A stretch of DNA of 64,000 nucleotides from NCBI RefSeq assembly GCF_003711205.1, contig NZ_CP031013.1, positions 2,584,501 through 2,648,500 of the forward strand. Direction: 5' to 3'. The notes below the pieces were generated by a model that saw only the letters and a list, made by a program, of their open reading frames with translations, made no database searches and was not told where the DNA came from. This stretch comes from Polaromonas sp. SP1. GTDB lineage: Bacteria > Pseudomonadota > Gammaproteobacteria > Burkholderiales > Burkholderiaceae_C. The position numbers were made by a program, and so were the translations under genes. Shown one piece after another: positions 28,895 to 38,816 of this stretch; the first letter of the stretch is position 1, and each line of letters begins with the position of its first letter.

Positions 28895-28999
28895 CTAGCC
28901 TTTAATGGTGGTCGTTTTGGTGATCTGGGCAAAAACCGGCGCAGCGCTGATCGCGCGCGAAGCGGCGATGAAGCGGGTGAGTGCGGGATTCTTGCGCAT
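28895..28999 (-). CDS. Possible 34-aa small protein between leuB and asd
   Basis: An ATG frame of 34 codons reads MRKNPALTRFIAASRAISAA and continues PVFAQITKTTTIKG. A TACAAT -10-like hexamer lies 13 bases before the ATG, but there is no clear Shine-Dalgarno sequence. The A-x-A-Q stretch vaguely resembles a signal-peptide cleavage site. It may be a chance frame in the 282-bp leuB-asd gap, which otherwise holds nothing recognisable apart from the possible asd promoter. Confidence 0.25.
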   Translation of the reverse strand: MRKNPALTRFIAASRAISAAPVFAQITKTTTIKG

Positions 29000-29096
29000 G
29001 GTCTTGATTGTAGCCAGACCAGCCTTTACCGGGGCTGACAGCTGCCAAAACCGCCGGCAAAGCGCCGGTTTTGGACGGTTTTGCGGCGAAAAAACG

Positions 29097-30167
29097 TCAG
29101 CTTAAAGCCTTCACTACGGCGTTGCCCATCTCCACCGTGCCGACTTTTGTCGTGCCCTCGCTGTAGATATCCGGCGTGCGCAAACCCTGGCTCAGCACGG
29201 CATCCACGGCTTTTTCGATGCGGGCGGCGGCTTCGGGCTGGTTCAGGCTGAAGCGCAGCATCATGGCCGCGCTCAAAATCGTTGCCAGCGGATTCGCCAC
29301 GCCTTTGCCGGCAATGTCGGGTGCGCTGCCGTGGCTGGGTTCGTACAGGCCCTGGTTTTTGTCGTTCAGGCTGGCTGAGGGCAGCATGCCGATGGAGCCG
29401 GTCAGCATGGCCGCGGCGTCGGACAGGATGTCGCCGAACATGTTGCCGGTGACGACCACGTCAAACTTCTTGGGCGCTTTCACCAGCTGCATGGCGGCGT
29501 TGTCCACATACATATGGTCCAGCGCGACGTCGGGGTATTCCTTGCCGACTTCGGTGACCACGTCTTTCCAGAGCTGGAAGGTTTCCAGCACGTTGGCTTT
29601 GTCGACGCTGGTGACGCGCTTGTCGCGTTTGCGGGCCGCCTGGAAGGCGACATGGGCGATGCGCTCGATTTCAGGGCGCGAATAACGCATGGTGTCAAAG
29701 GCTTCTTCCGAGCCGGGGAAGTGGCCGTCGGGCGAGACGCGCCGGCCGCGCGGCTGGCCGAAGTAGATGTCGCCGGTCAGCTCGCGGATGATGAGGATGT
29801 CCAGGCCGGACACCAGCTCGCGTTTCAGGCTGGAGGCGTCCACCAGCTGCGCATAACAAATCGCCGGACGGAAGTTGGCAAAAAGGCCGAGGTTTTTGCG
29901 CAGGCCGAGGATGGCCTGCTCCGGGCGCAGCGGGCGGTCGAGCTTGTCGTACTTCCAGTCGCCGACGGCGCCGAACAGCACGGCGTCGGCGTCTTTGGCG
30001 AGCTTGAGTGTGGACTCGGGCAGCGGGTGCCCATGGGCCTCATAGGCGGCGCCGCCGACCAGTGCGCTTTCGGTCTCAAATTGGAGGTCGAGCGCCTTCA
30101 GTACCTTGACGGCTTCCGCGACGATTTCGGTGCCGATGCCGTCACCCGGGAGAATTGCGATTTTCAT
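29097..30167 (-). CDS. leuB: 3-isopropylmalate dehydrogenase
   Basis: This 356-aa protein has the N-terminal [20 protein letters not shown] and the metal/substrate region [20 protein letters not shown] of the isocitrate/isopropylmalate dehydrogenase family, plus ELTGDIYFG. It oxidises and decarboxylates 3-isopropylmalate in leucine synthesis. The usual leuD-leuB spacing is interrupted here by an inserted hypothetical gene whose start repeats the first ~36 bases of leuB. Confidence 0.97.
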   Translation of the reverse strand: MKIAILPGDGIGTEIVAEAVKVLKALDLQFETESALVGGAAYEAHGHPLPESTLKLAKDADAVLFGAVGDWKYDKLDRPLRPEQAILGLRKNLGLFANFRPAICYAQLVDASSLKRELVSGLDILIIRELTGDIYFGQPRGRRVSPDGHFPGSEEAFDTMRYSRPEIERIAHVAFQAARKRDKRVTSVDKANVLETFQLWKDVVTEVGKEYPDVALDHMYVDNAAMQLVKAPKKFDVVVTGNMFGDILSDAAAMLTGSIGMLPSASLNDKNQGLYEPSHGSAPDIAGKGVANPLATILSAAMMLRFSLNQPEAAARIEKAVDAVLSQGLRTPDIYSEGTTKVGTVEMGNAVVKALS

Positions 30168-30191
30168 GAGATTGCCTAAAGGAGTTAAGGG

Positions 30192-30965
30192 TCAGAAATT
30201 GAGCTGCTTCCTGATGTCCAGGTACATGCGATCTTCGGGTGTGGTTTCCCAGTCGTAGTGTTTCCCCGAACAGGACAGGTTTAGATTGAAATAGGAAGAT
30301 GCCCAGGAAACAACGATGGGCCGTGCTGCGGGCTGATCGAGCATTCGGGAGGCCAATTCGAGGGTTTCCTGCTCATGCCAAGTCGCCAGCCAGTCAGCGC
30401 GTTCCATTACGGATTCTTCAAATGCCTTTGTTCCCGGCGCGGCCAGGTTGCCCAAAGGTGCCCCGCCATCGATTTGCGCAGCCAGCGTGGCCTTGTTCTG
30501 CAGGTATTTTTCTGAACCCCAATATTCCGGAGAGCGCGGCACTTCGTGACATTTCCAGATGGCGACGCCGAAGTGACGCAAATAGGCTTTGTGGACGTCC
30601 TGGTGCATTTCGATTTTTTTCGCAAGTTCCATTCGCTTGGCCCAGGTTGGATCAAGTCGATGCCGTTCGTTTCTCTCGAGGACATTTCTCTCATGGAGAG
30701 CTTTCGCATCGGCCCTGACTGACTCCGAGAAAGCGCGGGCCGCCGCCGCGCGTGCATCCACCGGCTCCTGCGCCGACGCAAACAGAGCCTGCAACGCAAG
30801 ACCACAAAACAAGGCGTTTCGCCCCAGAGCAGAAAAGTTGTAATCCGTGCCCGGCCATGAACCACGAATAGTGCGGTTGAACCATGACTTGAGCCCCGGC
30901 AGCCTGAGTTCGAAAATCTTGAATTTGTCGTCGGTGCTGTCACCCGGGAAAGTTGCGACTCTCAT
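30192..30965 (-). CDS. Hypothetical protein inserted between leuD and leuB, chimeric N-terminus
   Basis: This 257-aa protein is of no family I recognise. Codons 1-12 (MRVATFPGDSTD) mirror the start of leuB ([12 protein letters not shown]); the first 36 bases match leuB at 29 positions and all seven differences are transitions. A hydrophobic stretch near residues 45-65 (ALGRNALFCGLALQALFASAQ) looks like a signal peptide, so the native start may lie within the first 45 codons. The rest is helical and rich in charged residues, with two Cys (WKCHEVP; LSCSGKH). It is visibly less GC-rich than its neighbours. It breaks a conserved leucine operon. Confidence 0.6.
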   Translation of the reverse strand: MRVATFPGDSTDDKFKIFELRLPGLKSWFNRTIRGSWPGTDYNFSALGRNALFCGLALQALFASAQEPVDARAAAARAFSESVRADAKALHERNVLERNERHRLDPTWAKRMELAKKIEMHQDVHKAYLRHFGVAIWKCHEVPRSPEYWGSEKYLQNKATLAAQIDGGAPLGNLAAPGTKAFEESVMERADWLATWHEQETLELASRMLDQPAARPIVVSWASSYFNLNLSCSGKHYDWETTPEDRMYLDIRKQLNF

Positions 30966-31013
30966 TTACTATCTTTTTTATAGCGGCTAGCCAAGGTGGT
31001 TATTGGGCTGGAG
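30966..31013 (+). repeat. Palindromic repeat family copy at hypothetical/leuD junction
   Basis: TACTATCTTTTTTATAGC, then GCCAAGGTGGTTATTGGGCTGGAGC, gives both palindromes of the family. It lies directly upstream of the inserted gene start, at the recombination border. Confidence 0.7.
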
Positions 31014-31034
31014 CACGATTTTGTTGTTAATCAG

Positions 31035-31685
31035 TCAGCCGGCCACGGTGTGGTTCAGCCACGGTTTGGTCGCCAGGCGCTCGGCCTCAAAGGCCTTGAT
31101 CTTGTCGCTGTTGCGCAAGGTCAGGCCGATGTCGTCCAGGCCGTTGAGCAGGCAGTACTTGCGAAACGCCTGCACGTCGAAGGGGAGCTCTTCGCCTTGC
31201 GGCTTGACGATGACTTGCCGCTCCAGGTCGACCGTGAGCTGGTAGCCGGGGAAGGCCAGCGCTTCGTCAAACAGCTGGGCGACTTGTGCTTCAGGCAGCA
31301 CGATGGGCAGGAGGCCGTTCTTGAAGCTGTTGTTGAAGAAGATGTCGGCGTAGCTGGGCGCGATGATGGCGCGAAAGCCGAACTGGTCGAGCGCCCAGGG
31401 CGCGTGCTCGCGCGAAGAGCCGCAGCCGAAGTTCTTGCGCGCCAGCAGGATGGAGGCGCCGGCGTAGCGCGGCTGGTTGAGCACGAAGTCGGGATTGGGT
31501 TTGCGGCTGGCCGGGTCCTGGCCGGGAAAGCCCGGGTCCAGGTAGCGCCATTCGTCAAACAGGTTGGGGCCGAAGCCGGTCTTGCGGATGGACTTGAGGA
31601 ACTGCTTGGGGATGATGGCGTCGGTGTCGACGTTCTCGCGGTCCATCGGGGCGACGAGGCCCTTGTGTACGGTGAATTTCTGCAT
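31035..31685 (-). CDS. leuD: 3-isopropylmalate dehydratase small subunit
   Basis: This 216-aa swivel-domain protein has [14 protein letters not shown] and [15 protein letters not shown], the substrate-recognition loop of the LeuD/aconitase swivel domain. With LeuC it isomerises 2- to 3-isopropylmalate. It begins 11 bp after the leuC stop, so the two subunits are co-translated. Confidence 0.97.
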   Translation of the reverse strand: MQKFTVHKGLVAPMDRENVDTDAIIPKQFLKSIRKTGFGPNLFDEWRYLDPGFPGQDPASRKPNPDFVLNQPRYAGASILLARKNFGCGSSREHAPWALDQFGFRAIIAPSYADIFFNNSFKNGLLPIVLPEAQVAQLFDEALAFPGYQLTVDLERQVIVKPQGEELPFDVQAFRKYCLLNGLDDIGLTLRNSDKIKAFEAERLATKPWLNHTVAG

Positions 31686-31696
31686 GGTGCGGCTCT

Positions 31697-33118
31697 TTAG
31701 GAGAATTTTCTGATGTCGACAAAGTGGCCGTGTACCGCCGCGGCTGCGGCCATGGCAGGGCTCACCAGGTGCGTACGGCCACCGGCGCCCTGGCGGCCTT
31801 CAAAGTTGCGGTTGCTGGTCGAGGCGCAGCGCTCACCCGGCTCCAGCCGGTCGGCGTTCATGGCCAGGCACATCGAGCAGCCTGGCTCACGCCATTCAAA
31901 GCCGGCGGCCACGAAGATCTTGTCCAGGCCTTCACGTTCGGCCTGTTCTTTCACCAGGCCGGAGCCCGGCACGACCATCGCCAGTTTCACGTTTTTGGCG
32001 ACCTTCTGGCCGATCTTCTTGACGATGGCGGCCGCTTCGCGAATGTCTTCGATGCGGCTGTTGGTGCAGGAGCCGATGAACACCTTGTCGACATACAGGT
32101 CGTTGAGCGCCTTGCCCGGCTGCAGGCCCATGTAGGTGAGTGCGCGCTCAATGGCGCCGCGCTTGTTGGCGTCTTTTTCCTTGTCGGGGTCAGGCACGCG
32201 GTCGTTGATGGACAGCACCATCTCGGGCGAGGTGCCCCAGGTGACCTGCGGCAGGATCTGGCTCGCGTCAAGCTCGACCACGGCGTCGAATTTTGCGTCG
32301 GCGTCGGAGTGCAGCGTGTTCCAGTACTTGACGGCCATGTCCCATTCAACGCCGGTGGGCGAGAGCAGGCGGCCTTTGACGTAGTCGATGGTCTTCTGGT
32401 CGACGGCGACGAGGCCCGCGCGTGCGCCGCCTTCGATCGCCATGTTGCAGACCGTCATGCGGCCTTCCATGCTGAGCGCGCGGATGGCCGCGCCGGCAAA
32501 TTCGATCGTGTAGCCGGTGCCGCCGGCCGTGCCGATCTTGCCGATGATGGCCAGCACGATGTCTTTGGCGGTGAGGCCGGGCGCCAGCTTGCCTTCGACC
32601 TTCACGAGCATGTTTTTGGCTTTTTTGGCCAGCAGGGTTTGGGTGGCCATCACGTGCTCGACCTCGCTGGTGCCGATGCCGTGCGCCAGTGCACCGAAAG
32701 CGCCGTGGGTGGAGGTGTGCGAGTCGCCGCAGACGACCGTCATGCCGGGCAGCGTGGCGCCGTTTTCAGGGCCGATGACATGCACGATGCCCTGGCGCTT
32801 GGACATGAAAGGAAAGAAGGCCGCAGCGCCGAATTCCTTGATGTTGCTGTCCAGCGTGGTGATCTGCTCTTTGCTCACCAGGTCGGTGATGCCGTCGTAG
32901 CCGAGCTCCCAGCCGGTGGTGGGCGTGTTGTGGTCGGCGGTGGCGACGATGGAGCTGATGCGCCAGACCTTGCGGCCGGCCTCGCGCAGGCCTTCAAACG
33001 CCTGCGGGCTGGTGACTTCGTGCACCAGGTGGCGGTCGATGTAGAGGATGGAGGTGCCGTCTTCTTCGGTATGAACGACGTGCTCGTCCCAGATTTTGTC
33101 GTAGAGGGTGCGTCCCAT
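31697..33118 (-). CDS. leuC: 3-isopropylmalate dehydratase large subunit
   Basis: This 473-aa aconitase-family protein has the three [4Fe-4S] cysteines in [14 protein letters not shown] and [11 protein letters not shown], and [21 protein letters not shown]. It works with LeuD in leucine synthesis. A LysR gene lies 68 bp upstream on the same strand. leuA is not in this window. Confidence 0.97.
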   Translation of the reverse strand: MGRTLYDKIWDEHVVHTEEDGTSILYIDRHLVHEVTSPQAFEGLREAGRKVWRISSIVATADHNTPTTGWELGYDGITDLVSKEQITTLDSNIKEFGAAAFFPFMSKRQGIVHVIGPENGATLPGMTVVCGDSHTSTHGAFGALAHGIGTSEVEHVMATQTLLAKKAKNMLVKVEGKLAPGLTAKDIVLAIIGKIGTAGGTGYTIEFAGAAIRALSMEGRMTVCNMAIEGGARAGLVAVDQKTIDYVKGRLLSPTGVEWDMAVKYWNTLHSDADAKFDAVVELDASQILPQVTWGTSPEMVLSINDRVPDPDKEKDANKRGAIERALTYMGLQPGKALNDLYVDKVFIGSCTNSRIEDIREAAAIVKKIGQKVAKNVKLAMVVPGSGLVKEQAEREGLDKIFVAAGFEWREPGCSMCLAMNADRLEPGERCASTSNRNFEGRQGAGGRTHLVSPAMAAAAAVHGHFVDIRKFS

Positions 33119-33186
33119 GGTTTTCCTTCGTGGTCTCTTGTTGTGGCTGTCGTTGTGTCGTTGGCAGCGTGTCGCGGTGGGTGATT

Positions 33187-34173
33187 CTAGGCGGCTGCCC
33201 CGGCGGGGGCGGCTGCGTTTTTGGCGGGTTTGGCGGCGGCGATGGCTGCCTGCGCCGTGGGCAGCGTCAGGTGTTCGACCAGCAGCCGGGCCGTCAGCGG
33301 CAGGGTGGAAAAGTCGCGCGCCACCAGCTGGATCTGGCGCTCGGCCCAGGCGTCGAGCAGCGGAACGGATTCGAGCTCGCCGACGCCATGCATGAGCTCA
33401 AAGGCGCGCTGCGGCATTACGCCTACGCCCAGGCCGTTGTGGATCATGCGGCACATGGCGTCCAGGCCGGTGACGTGGATACGCAGCTTGATGGTGCGGC
33501 CCAGCCGCGCGGCGGCTTCGCGCATGGCCAGGTAGATGGAGCTGTTGGAATGCAGGCCGACCTGGTCGTAGTCCAGGGCTGCTTCAAATTTGATAGCGCC
33601 CTGTGCACACAGCGCGTGGCCCCTGGGCACAATCAGCACCAATTTGTCATTGCGGTAGGGCAGCACCTGCAAATCACCCGCGCCGTCGGCGGTGTTGCAG
33701 ATGCCCAGGTCGGCCGCGCCTTCCTGCACTGCGCGCACGACCTCGGTGCTCAGGTGCTCTTCCAGGTCGATCTTGATGCCGGAATGCTCGCGGGTGAAGG
33801 CGCCCAGGTCTTCGGGCAAAAACTGCACGATGGCCGAAATGCTGGCGTGCACGCGCACATGGCCGCGCACGCCGTCGGCGTATTCGCTGAGCTCGCTCTG
33901 CATTTTCTCGAGGCTGAACAGCACCGAGCGTGCATGGTGCAGCAGGCTCTCGCCGGCGGGCGTCAGGTCGACGCCGCGGGTGTGGCGGTACAGCAGCGGC
34001 GTGTCCAGCGTGGCTTCGAGGTCGCTGAGGCGCTTGCTCACGGCCGAGGCGGCGATGAACTCGCGCTCGGCCGCCTTGCCGATGCTGCCCAGCTCGCACA
34101 CGGCCACAAAGAGCTGAAGCGAGGTCAGGTCAATGCGGCGGGCGAAATTGCGTTCGGAGCTTTTGATGGACAT
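33187..34173 (-). CDS. LysR-type transcriptional regulator
   Basis: This 328-aa protein has an N-terminal winged helix ([20 protein letters not shown] ... [15 protein letters not shown]) and a substrate-binding domain (about residues 100-300) ending in an Ala-rich tail. It is co-directional with leuCDB. Regulation of leucine genes or a metabolic neighbour is possible but not shown. Residues 193-199 (AIKFEAA) fall on a possible palindromic repeat copy. The regulator family is clear; the effector is unknown. Confidence 0.9.
   Translation of the reverse strand: MSIKSSERNFARRIDLTSLQLFVAVCELGSIGKAAEREFIAASAVSKRLSDLEATLDTPLLYRHTRGVDLTPAGESLLHHARSVLFSLEKMQSELSEYADGVRGHVRVHASISAIVQFLPEDLGAFTREHSGIKIDLEEHLSTEVVRAVQEGAADLGICNTADGAGDLQVLPYRNDKLVLIVPRGHALCAQGAIKFEAALDYDQVGLHSNSSIYLAMREAAARLGRTIKLRIHVTGLDAMCRMIHNGLGVGVMPQRAFELMHGVGELESVPLLDAWAERQIQLVARDFSTLPLTARLLVEHLTLPTAQAAIAAAKPAKNAAAPAGAAA
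33581..33597 (-). repeat. Possible palindromic repeat copy inside the LysR gene
   Basis: On the - strand GCTATCAAATTTGAAGC is a near-perfect palindrome similar to palindrome A, read AIKFEAA in the same phase as in trpF and the citE-like gene. It may be coincidence. Confidence 0.35.
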
Positions 34174-34318
34174 GGTGGGCCGGTCATCGCCTTTGACGAC
34201 GGTGAATACCGATTTTGCTACGATAAATTGAGATTTGCCATCGCAATACGCGATGACTGACTTGCCGGAATGGGGGCTGGGGTGCAGCTTTGCACCGGCG
34301 CCGGTTTAACCCTGTTTT

Positions 34319-34373
34319 AGGGCTCCAGCCCAATCTACACCTTGGGTATGCGCTATCAAAAAAATAGCAAAAC
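34319..34373 (-). repeat. Palindromic repeat family copy upstream of LysR gene
   Basis: On the - strand GCTATTTTTTTGATAGC is followed by CCCAAGGTGTAGATTGGGCT and GGAGCCC. The second block matches the copy inside the citE-like gene at 18 of 19 positions. It sits in the 206-bp gap before the TPR gene. Confidence 0.8.
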
Positions 34374-34379
34374 CCCGGC

Positions 34380-35771
34380 TTAAACCCTTTTGGGCAGGCG
34401 CTGCAGGTCTGCCGCGACGCGCGCCAGGACTTCCGCCCAGTCGCCCAGCGCCTTTTGTCGGTACAGGCGCATGCCGGCGTACCAGGGCGTGGTCTCGCCC
34501 GCCACGCCCCAGCGCCAGTCGGCCGCGGCGCTCAAAAGCAGCCAGGTCGGCACGCCCAGGCTGGCCGCCAGGTGCGCCGGCAGGCTGTCGACGCTGATGA
34601 CCAGGTCCAGCTCGGCCATCAGGGCGGCGGTGGCCTGCAGGTCGGTGAACGACGCGCTGTAGTCGAACACGGCCGGCAGCGCGAAGGCCTGCAGTTCCGC
34701 GTTGCGCTCGTTCTTCTGCACGACGTACCAGTCCACGTCCGGCAATTGCTGCAGCAGGGGCAGCAGGACCGGGGTGGCGATGGAGCGGTTGTGCTCATAG
34801 AGGTTGTTGGCATCGCCGCTCCAGGCCAGGCCAACTTTTTTGCGCGCGTCGCCGGCGGGCAGCCGCGCCTTCCAGCCGGCCCGGAGCTTTTCATCGGCCG
34901 AAAAGTAGGCGCCGCTGGAGGCCAGCTCGGCCGGCTCGAGGCCGAGAACCGCCGGCAGGGCGGCGGCCGGCACCCAGGCGTCATGCCGCGCAAGCAGGTC
35001 AAAAAAACCGGTTGCGCCTTCATGGGAAAACGCCGGGTAAGCCCAGCGGTTGCCGCTGAAAAACGCCGCGTGGTGGAAGGCGTGCAGGGCGACTTCTTTG
35101 GCGCCGCGCCGCGTCAGCTGTTCCATCAGCCTGGCGAACATGATGAGGTCTCCCGTGCCGCCCCAGCCCGTCACCAGGATGGACTTGCCCTCCACAGGGT
35201 CGCCCTTTTTCAGCAGGGGCCGGGCGGTGGCCAGGGCCCAGGGCGAGTGCGTTTCCAGGCCTTGCGGGCTCCAGTACCAGCTCAGTTCCTGCCAGCCCTC
35301 GTGCCAGTGGCCCAGGCGCAGCAAGGCATAACCCAGGTGGATATGAAAATCCAGGTCGTCCGGCTTCAGGGCGGCGGCTTGGCGGTAGTGCGGCAGCGCG
35401 CGGTCAAACTGCCCCAGCCGGTCCAGCACCTCGGCCAGGTTGAAGTGGTGGCCTGCGTTGCCGCTGTCGGCGGCCAGCAGCTTTTCGCGCGATGCCAGTG
35501 CGACCTCATGCAAGCCCAGCTGCTGTGCGACGGTGGCGATGTTGAAGTGCACGGCCATGTCGTGCGGCGCCAGCGCGGCAGCCTGGAAGCTGGCGTCCAG
35601 CGACGCCTGCCTGGCGCCCAGAATGTAATGCACGTTGGAAAGCTCCAGCCACGCCTGCAGGCTGCCGGGGTCGCGTTGCACGCAGGTCTCGAGCACGGCG
35701 CGCGCCAGCGCGGGCTCACCCTGCGACAGCAGCTCACGGGCAACGGCAAGGAGTGCGGGGAGTTTTTCCAT
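34380..35771 (-). CDS. TPR protein with glycosyltransferase-9-like C-terminal domain
   Basis: This 463-aa protein has four to five TPR units in residues 1-165 (LQAWLELSNVHYILGARQAS; VHFNIATVAQQLGLHEVALA; GHHFNLAEVLDRLGQFDRAL; FHIHLGYALLRLGHWHEG). A Rossmann-like region follows with ILVTGWGGTGDLIMFARLMEQL and VGLAWSGDANN ... DLVISVDSLPAHLAASLGVPTWLL, which resembles glycosyltransferase family 9 and ADP-heptose transferases. It probably glycosylates a protein or surface polymer. The methyltransferase gene lies 35 bp upstream on the same strand, so the pair is likely co-transcribed. No signal peptide is present. Confidence 0.75.
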   Translation of the reverse strand: MEKLPALLAVARELLSQGEPALARAVLETCVQRDPGSLQAWLELSNVHYILGARQASLDASFQAAALAPHDMAVHFNIATVAQQLGLHEVALASREKLLAADSGNAGHHFNLAEVLDRLGQFDRALPHYRQAAALKPDDLDFHIHLGYALLRLGHWHEGWQELSWYWSPQGLETHSPWALATARPLLKKGDPVEGKSILVTGWGGTGDLIMFARLMEQLTRRGAKEVALHAFHHAAFFSGNRWAYPAFSHEGATGFFDLLARHDAWVPAAALPAVLGLEPAELASSGAYFSADEKLRAGWKARLPAGDARKKVGLAWSGDANNLYEHNRSIATPVLLPLLQQLPDVDWYVVQKNERNAELQAFALPAVFDYSASFTDLQATAALMAELDLVISVDSLPAHLAASLGVPTWLLLSAAADWRWGVAGETTPWYAGMRLYRQKALGDWAEVLARVAADLQRLPKRV

Positions 35772-35806
35772 GCGCAGGTTTCAAGCGCCGTGCCTGTGCG
35801 CCGGCA

Positions 35807-37051
35807 TCAAAGCTTTTTCAGGACGAACTCGATGCCGCATTCGGAGAAGGCGGTGCGTGTCTGATCAAAGCGAACATAGCCGGGCAGAAAGGTGTGGTTG
35901 AGCTGCTCGATTTTTTCGATGCCGACTTCGGTGTCGAAGGATTGCAGCAGCTCCAGCATGTTGATCGAGACGGGCGACCAGCTATGGCGTTTGAAAATGG
36001 TGAAGCTGTGCTTGTGGTCGTCGTTGAAGCTTGAGGGCCACACGCCCTGCTCGTACAGGTCTTCGTCGGGAACGGTGACCACCATGTAGCCGCCCGGCTT
36101 GAGCACGCGCAGCCAGTGCCGCAGGGCGATGCGCGGGTCCACCACGTGCTCCAGGCAGTGGGCCGAGTAGACGAAGTCGAAGCTGGCGTCGCGCACATTG
36201 GCCAGGTACTGGGCGTCGCCCTGCGCCCAGTCATAGACCGTGACGCCCAACATGCGCGGAAAGAGGCCCCTGTACAAACCGATGCTGTCGGGCCCGCCGC
36301 CAATATCGATGCCGTGGCCCACCAGCCAGCGATTGCCGAAACGCGCGTCCTGCAGGCGCCGGTTGAGGGAGGTGGACGTGGTGCCGGGCACGCCAAGCTG
36401 GAGCTCCTGAGCGCCGGTCTGGTCGCCGGGAAGCACCCACGGGTGCAGGTCGTAAGCGCCCCATGCCAGCGGCCAAAGCACCGCGTAGCCGGTGTCGTCG
36501 CCGTACCAGTGCAGGCTGTGGGTGGCCGAAAAGCTTTCGAGCAAGGCCACAAAGGCGGCCTCCTGGTCCCAGGCGTTTTCAGCCCAGTCGGGGTTGGCCC
36601 CTTGGGCCACCTTGAAATCACGCCGGTAGATGCGCACGTCGTCGACGACGACAAGGGCGTTGGCCGCCTGGCCGCGGATCGCGGCGATCTCGGCCATCAG
36701 CGGCAGGCGCTCCTGGGGCGGCCGCGTGGTGTCGCGGTAACTTTGCCCGCCATGGTCGGCGCCGGGGTAATGGGCATCCAGGAACACCAGGCAGCGGTGG
36801 GACTGCAGGGCGGCTGCGGTGCTGTCTGCCTGCAAAAAACCGAGGCTGTCTGCCAGCATCACCTGCAGCTGCGGGCCCTGCACGGCGCGTGCGTGCAAGG
36901 GCGCAAAGATCTCGCAGGACAAAGCCTGCTGAAAGCCCGCGGCCAGCGCGGCCCTGCAGGAGCCGCCCTCGCCATAGCCTGTCTCGATCAAATGGGTGAC
37001 CTGGTGGTCAGCCACCAGGCGGTCCAGCCGGAAGCGGTTTAACGCTCCCAT
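35807..37051 (-). CDS. Two-domain methyltransferase-like protein
   Basis: This 414-aa protein has an N-terminal Rossmann-like domain (THLIETGYGEGGSCRAALAAG ... LVFLDAHYPGADHGG ... VVVDDVRIY), similar to class I methyltransferases that act on sugars. The C-terminal half is a Methyltransf_11/23 domain (GIDIGGGPDSIGLYRG; FDFVYSAHCLEHVVDPRIALRHWLRVLKPGGYMVV). It lies just upstream of the TPR/glycosyltransferase-like gene. Modification of a surface glycan or glycoprotein is inference. The substrate cannot be read from the sequence. Confidence 0.7.
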   Translation of the reverse strand: MGALNRFRLDRLVADHQVTHLIETGYGEGGSCRAALAAGFQQALSCEIFAPLHARAVQGPQLQVMLADSLGFLQADSTAAALQSHRCLVFLDAHYPGADHGGQSYRDTTRPPQERLPLMAEIAAIRGQAANALVVVDDVRIYRRDFKVAQGANPDWAENAWDQEAAFVALLESFSATHSLHWYGDDTGYAVLWPLAWGAYDLHPWVLPGDQTGAQELQLGVPGTTSTSLNRRLQDARFGNRWLVGHGIDIGGGPDSIGLYRGLFPRMLGVTVYDWAQGDAQYLANVRDASFDFVYSAHCLEHVVDPRIALRHWLRVLKPGGYMVVTVPDEDLYEQGVWPSSFNDDHKHSFTIFKRHSWSPVSINMLELLQSFDTEVGIEKIEQLNHTFLPGYVRFDQTRTAFSECGIEFVLKKL

Positions 37052-37120
37052 GCGGGTTGAAAAGACGCAACAACGGGAAAGCCCATACTGGCGCTTTTCA
37101 ATCCAGCTGCGGGGTGGCGC

Positions 37121-38431
37121 TTAGCGCTTGGCCAGCGGCGTGACCTGGCGGGTCGTCGAGCCGGTGAACAGCTGACGCGGACGGCCGATCTTGTACTCGG
37201 GGTCGCCGATCATTTCATTGAGCTGGGCGATCCAGCCGACGGTGCGGGCCAGGGCGAACACAGCGGTAAACAGCGGCACGGGGATGCCGATGGCGCGCTG
37301 CACGATGCCGGAGTAGAAGTCCACGTTAGGGTAGAGCTTGCGCGAGACGAAATAGTCGTCTTCGAGGGCGATCTTTTCCAGGGCCATGGCCAGCTTGAAG
37401 AGCGGGTCGTTTTCCAGGCCCATTTCTTTCAGCACTTCCTTGCAGGTTTCCTGCATGAGCTTGGCGCGCGGGTCGTAGTTTTTGTAGACGCGGTGACCAA
37501 AGCCCATCAGCTTGACGCCGGAGCTCTTGTCCTTGACCTGCTTGATGAACTCGCCGATTTTCTCAACGCCGCCCTGCTTCTGGATGTCGCCCAGCATGTT
37601 GAGGGCTGCTTCGTTGGCGCCGCCGTGGGCCGGGCCCCAGAGGCAGGCCACACCGGCTGCAATCGCGGCAAACGGGTTGGTGCCGGACGAACCGCACAGG
37701 CGCACGGTAGAGGTCGAGGCGTTCTGCTCGTGGTCTGCGTGCAGCATGAAGATGCGGTCCAGGGCGCGCTCGAGTACGGGGTTGACCTTGTACTCTTCGC
37801 ACGGCGTGGCGAACATCATGTGCAGGAAGTTGCCGGCGTAGCTCAGGTTGTTCTTGGGGTACATGTAGGGCTGGCCCACGGTGTACTTGTATGCCATGGC
37901 GACCAGCGTCGGCATTTTGGCGATCAGGCGGATGGCCGAGATGTCGCGATGCTCAGGGTTCGTGATGTCGGTGCTGTCGTGGTAGAAGGCCGACAGGGCG
38001 CCGACCAGGCCGGTCATGATGGCCATCGGGTGCGCATCACGGCGGAAGCCGCGCAGGAAAAACTGCATCTGCTCGTTAACCATGGTGTGGTTGGTCACGC
38101 GGCTGACGAAGTCCGTTTTCTGGGCGGCGTTGGGCAGCTCTCCGTACAGCAACAGGTGGCAGGTTTCCATGTAGTCGCAGTTGGTGGCCAGCTGCTCGAT
38201 GGGGTAGCCGCGGTACAGCAGTTCGCCCTTGTCGCCGTCGATGTAGGTGATAGCCGACTGGCAGGAGGCTGTGGACAGGAAACCGGGGTCATACGTGAAC
38301 ATGCCGGTCTGGCCGTAGAGCTTGCGGATGTCGACGACGTCCGGGCCGACATTGCCCTGGTACACCGGCAATTCGATGCTGGGGCTGCCGTTGCTGAAGG
38401 ACAGGGTGGCTTTGTTGTCAGCTAGCTTCAT
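37121..38431 (-). CDS. gltA: Citrate synthase
   Basis: This 436-aa type II citrate synthase has the catalytic His in [14 protein letters not shown], a second active-site His in [15 protein letters not shown], and the later acidic residue in [11 protein letters not shown]. It condenses oxaloacetate with acetyl-CoA. It is the last gene of the sdhCDAB-sdhE-gltA run, after a 54-bp gap. Confidence 0.97.
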   Translation of the reverse strand: MKLADNKATLSFSNGSPSIELPVYQGNVGPDVVDIRKLYGQTGMFTYDPGFLSTASCQSAITYIDGDKGELLYRGYPIEQLATNCDYMETCHLLLYGELPNAAQKTDFVSRVTNHTMVNEQMQFFLRGFRRDAHPMAIMTGLVGALSAFYHDSTDITNPEHRDISAIRLIAKMPTLVAMAYKYTVGQPYMYPKNNLSYAGNFLHMMFATPCEEYKVNPVLERALDRIFMLHADHEQNASTSTVRLCGSSGTNPFAAIAAGVACLWGPAHGGANEAALNMLGDIQKQGGVEKIGEFIKQVKDKSSGVKLMGFGHRVYKNYDPRAKLMQETCKEVLKEMGLENDPLFKLAMALEKIALEDDYFVSRKLYPNVDFYSGIVQRAIGIPVPLFTAVFALARTVGWIAQLNEMIGDPEYKIGRPRQLFTGSTTRQVTPLAKR

Positions 38432-38485
38432 TTCTTGCTTCTTTCTTTCGTATCAGTGTCGATGGGTGACGGGCTCGTAATCAAG

Positions 38486-38794
38486 TCAGGGAGCCGGCGC
38501 TGCGGGCTGCAGCAACTTTAAAACCTCATGGGCCTCAGAAGTAGAGGCACTTGCCTTGGCCGCTTCATCGGGTAGCTGGCCGGCGACTTTTCTTTTTAAC
38601 AGCAGGTCCAGCAAATCGTTGTCGGACAACTCCATTAAATCATTCAACCCTTTAGCCTGCCTGACGGTGAGCGTGGCTTCATGGCCCTGGAAGAAGCGCT
38701 CTATCAGAAGGTCGTTTTCGAGCAGGCCGCGCCGGCAACGCCACTTGAGCTTGCTCAGGGCACGCTCGTCGAGCAGGGCGTCGGCGGTTTCCAT
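38486..38794 (-). CDS. sdhE: FAD assembly factor SdhE
   Basis: This 102-aa protein has the family hallmark RRGLLENDLLIERFF (RGxxExD type). SdhE promotes covalent attachment of FAD to SdhA. The position between sdhB and gltA fits this role. A low-complexity Ala/Ser/Pro tail follows the fold. Confidence 0.92.
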   Translation of the reverse strand: METADALLDERALSKLKWRCRRGLLENDLLIERFFQGHEATLTVRQAKGLNDLMELSDNDLLDLLLKRKVAGQLPDEAAKASASTSEAHEVLKLLQPAAPAP

Positions 38795-38816
38795 ATCGTC
38801 GTGAGTCAGGGAACGG

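Noticed and set aside
28895-28999. Small frame as entericidin-type lipoprotein
   Set aside because: It has no lipobox Cys and the length and motif do not fit the entericidin family.
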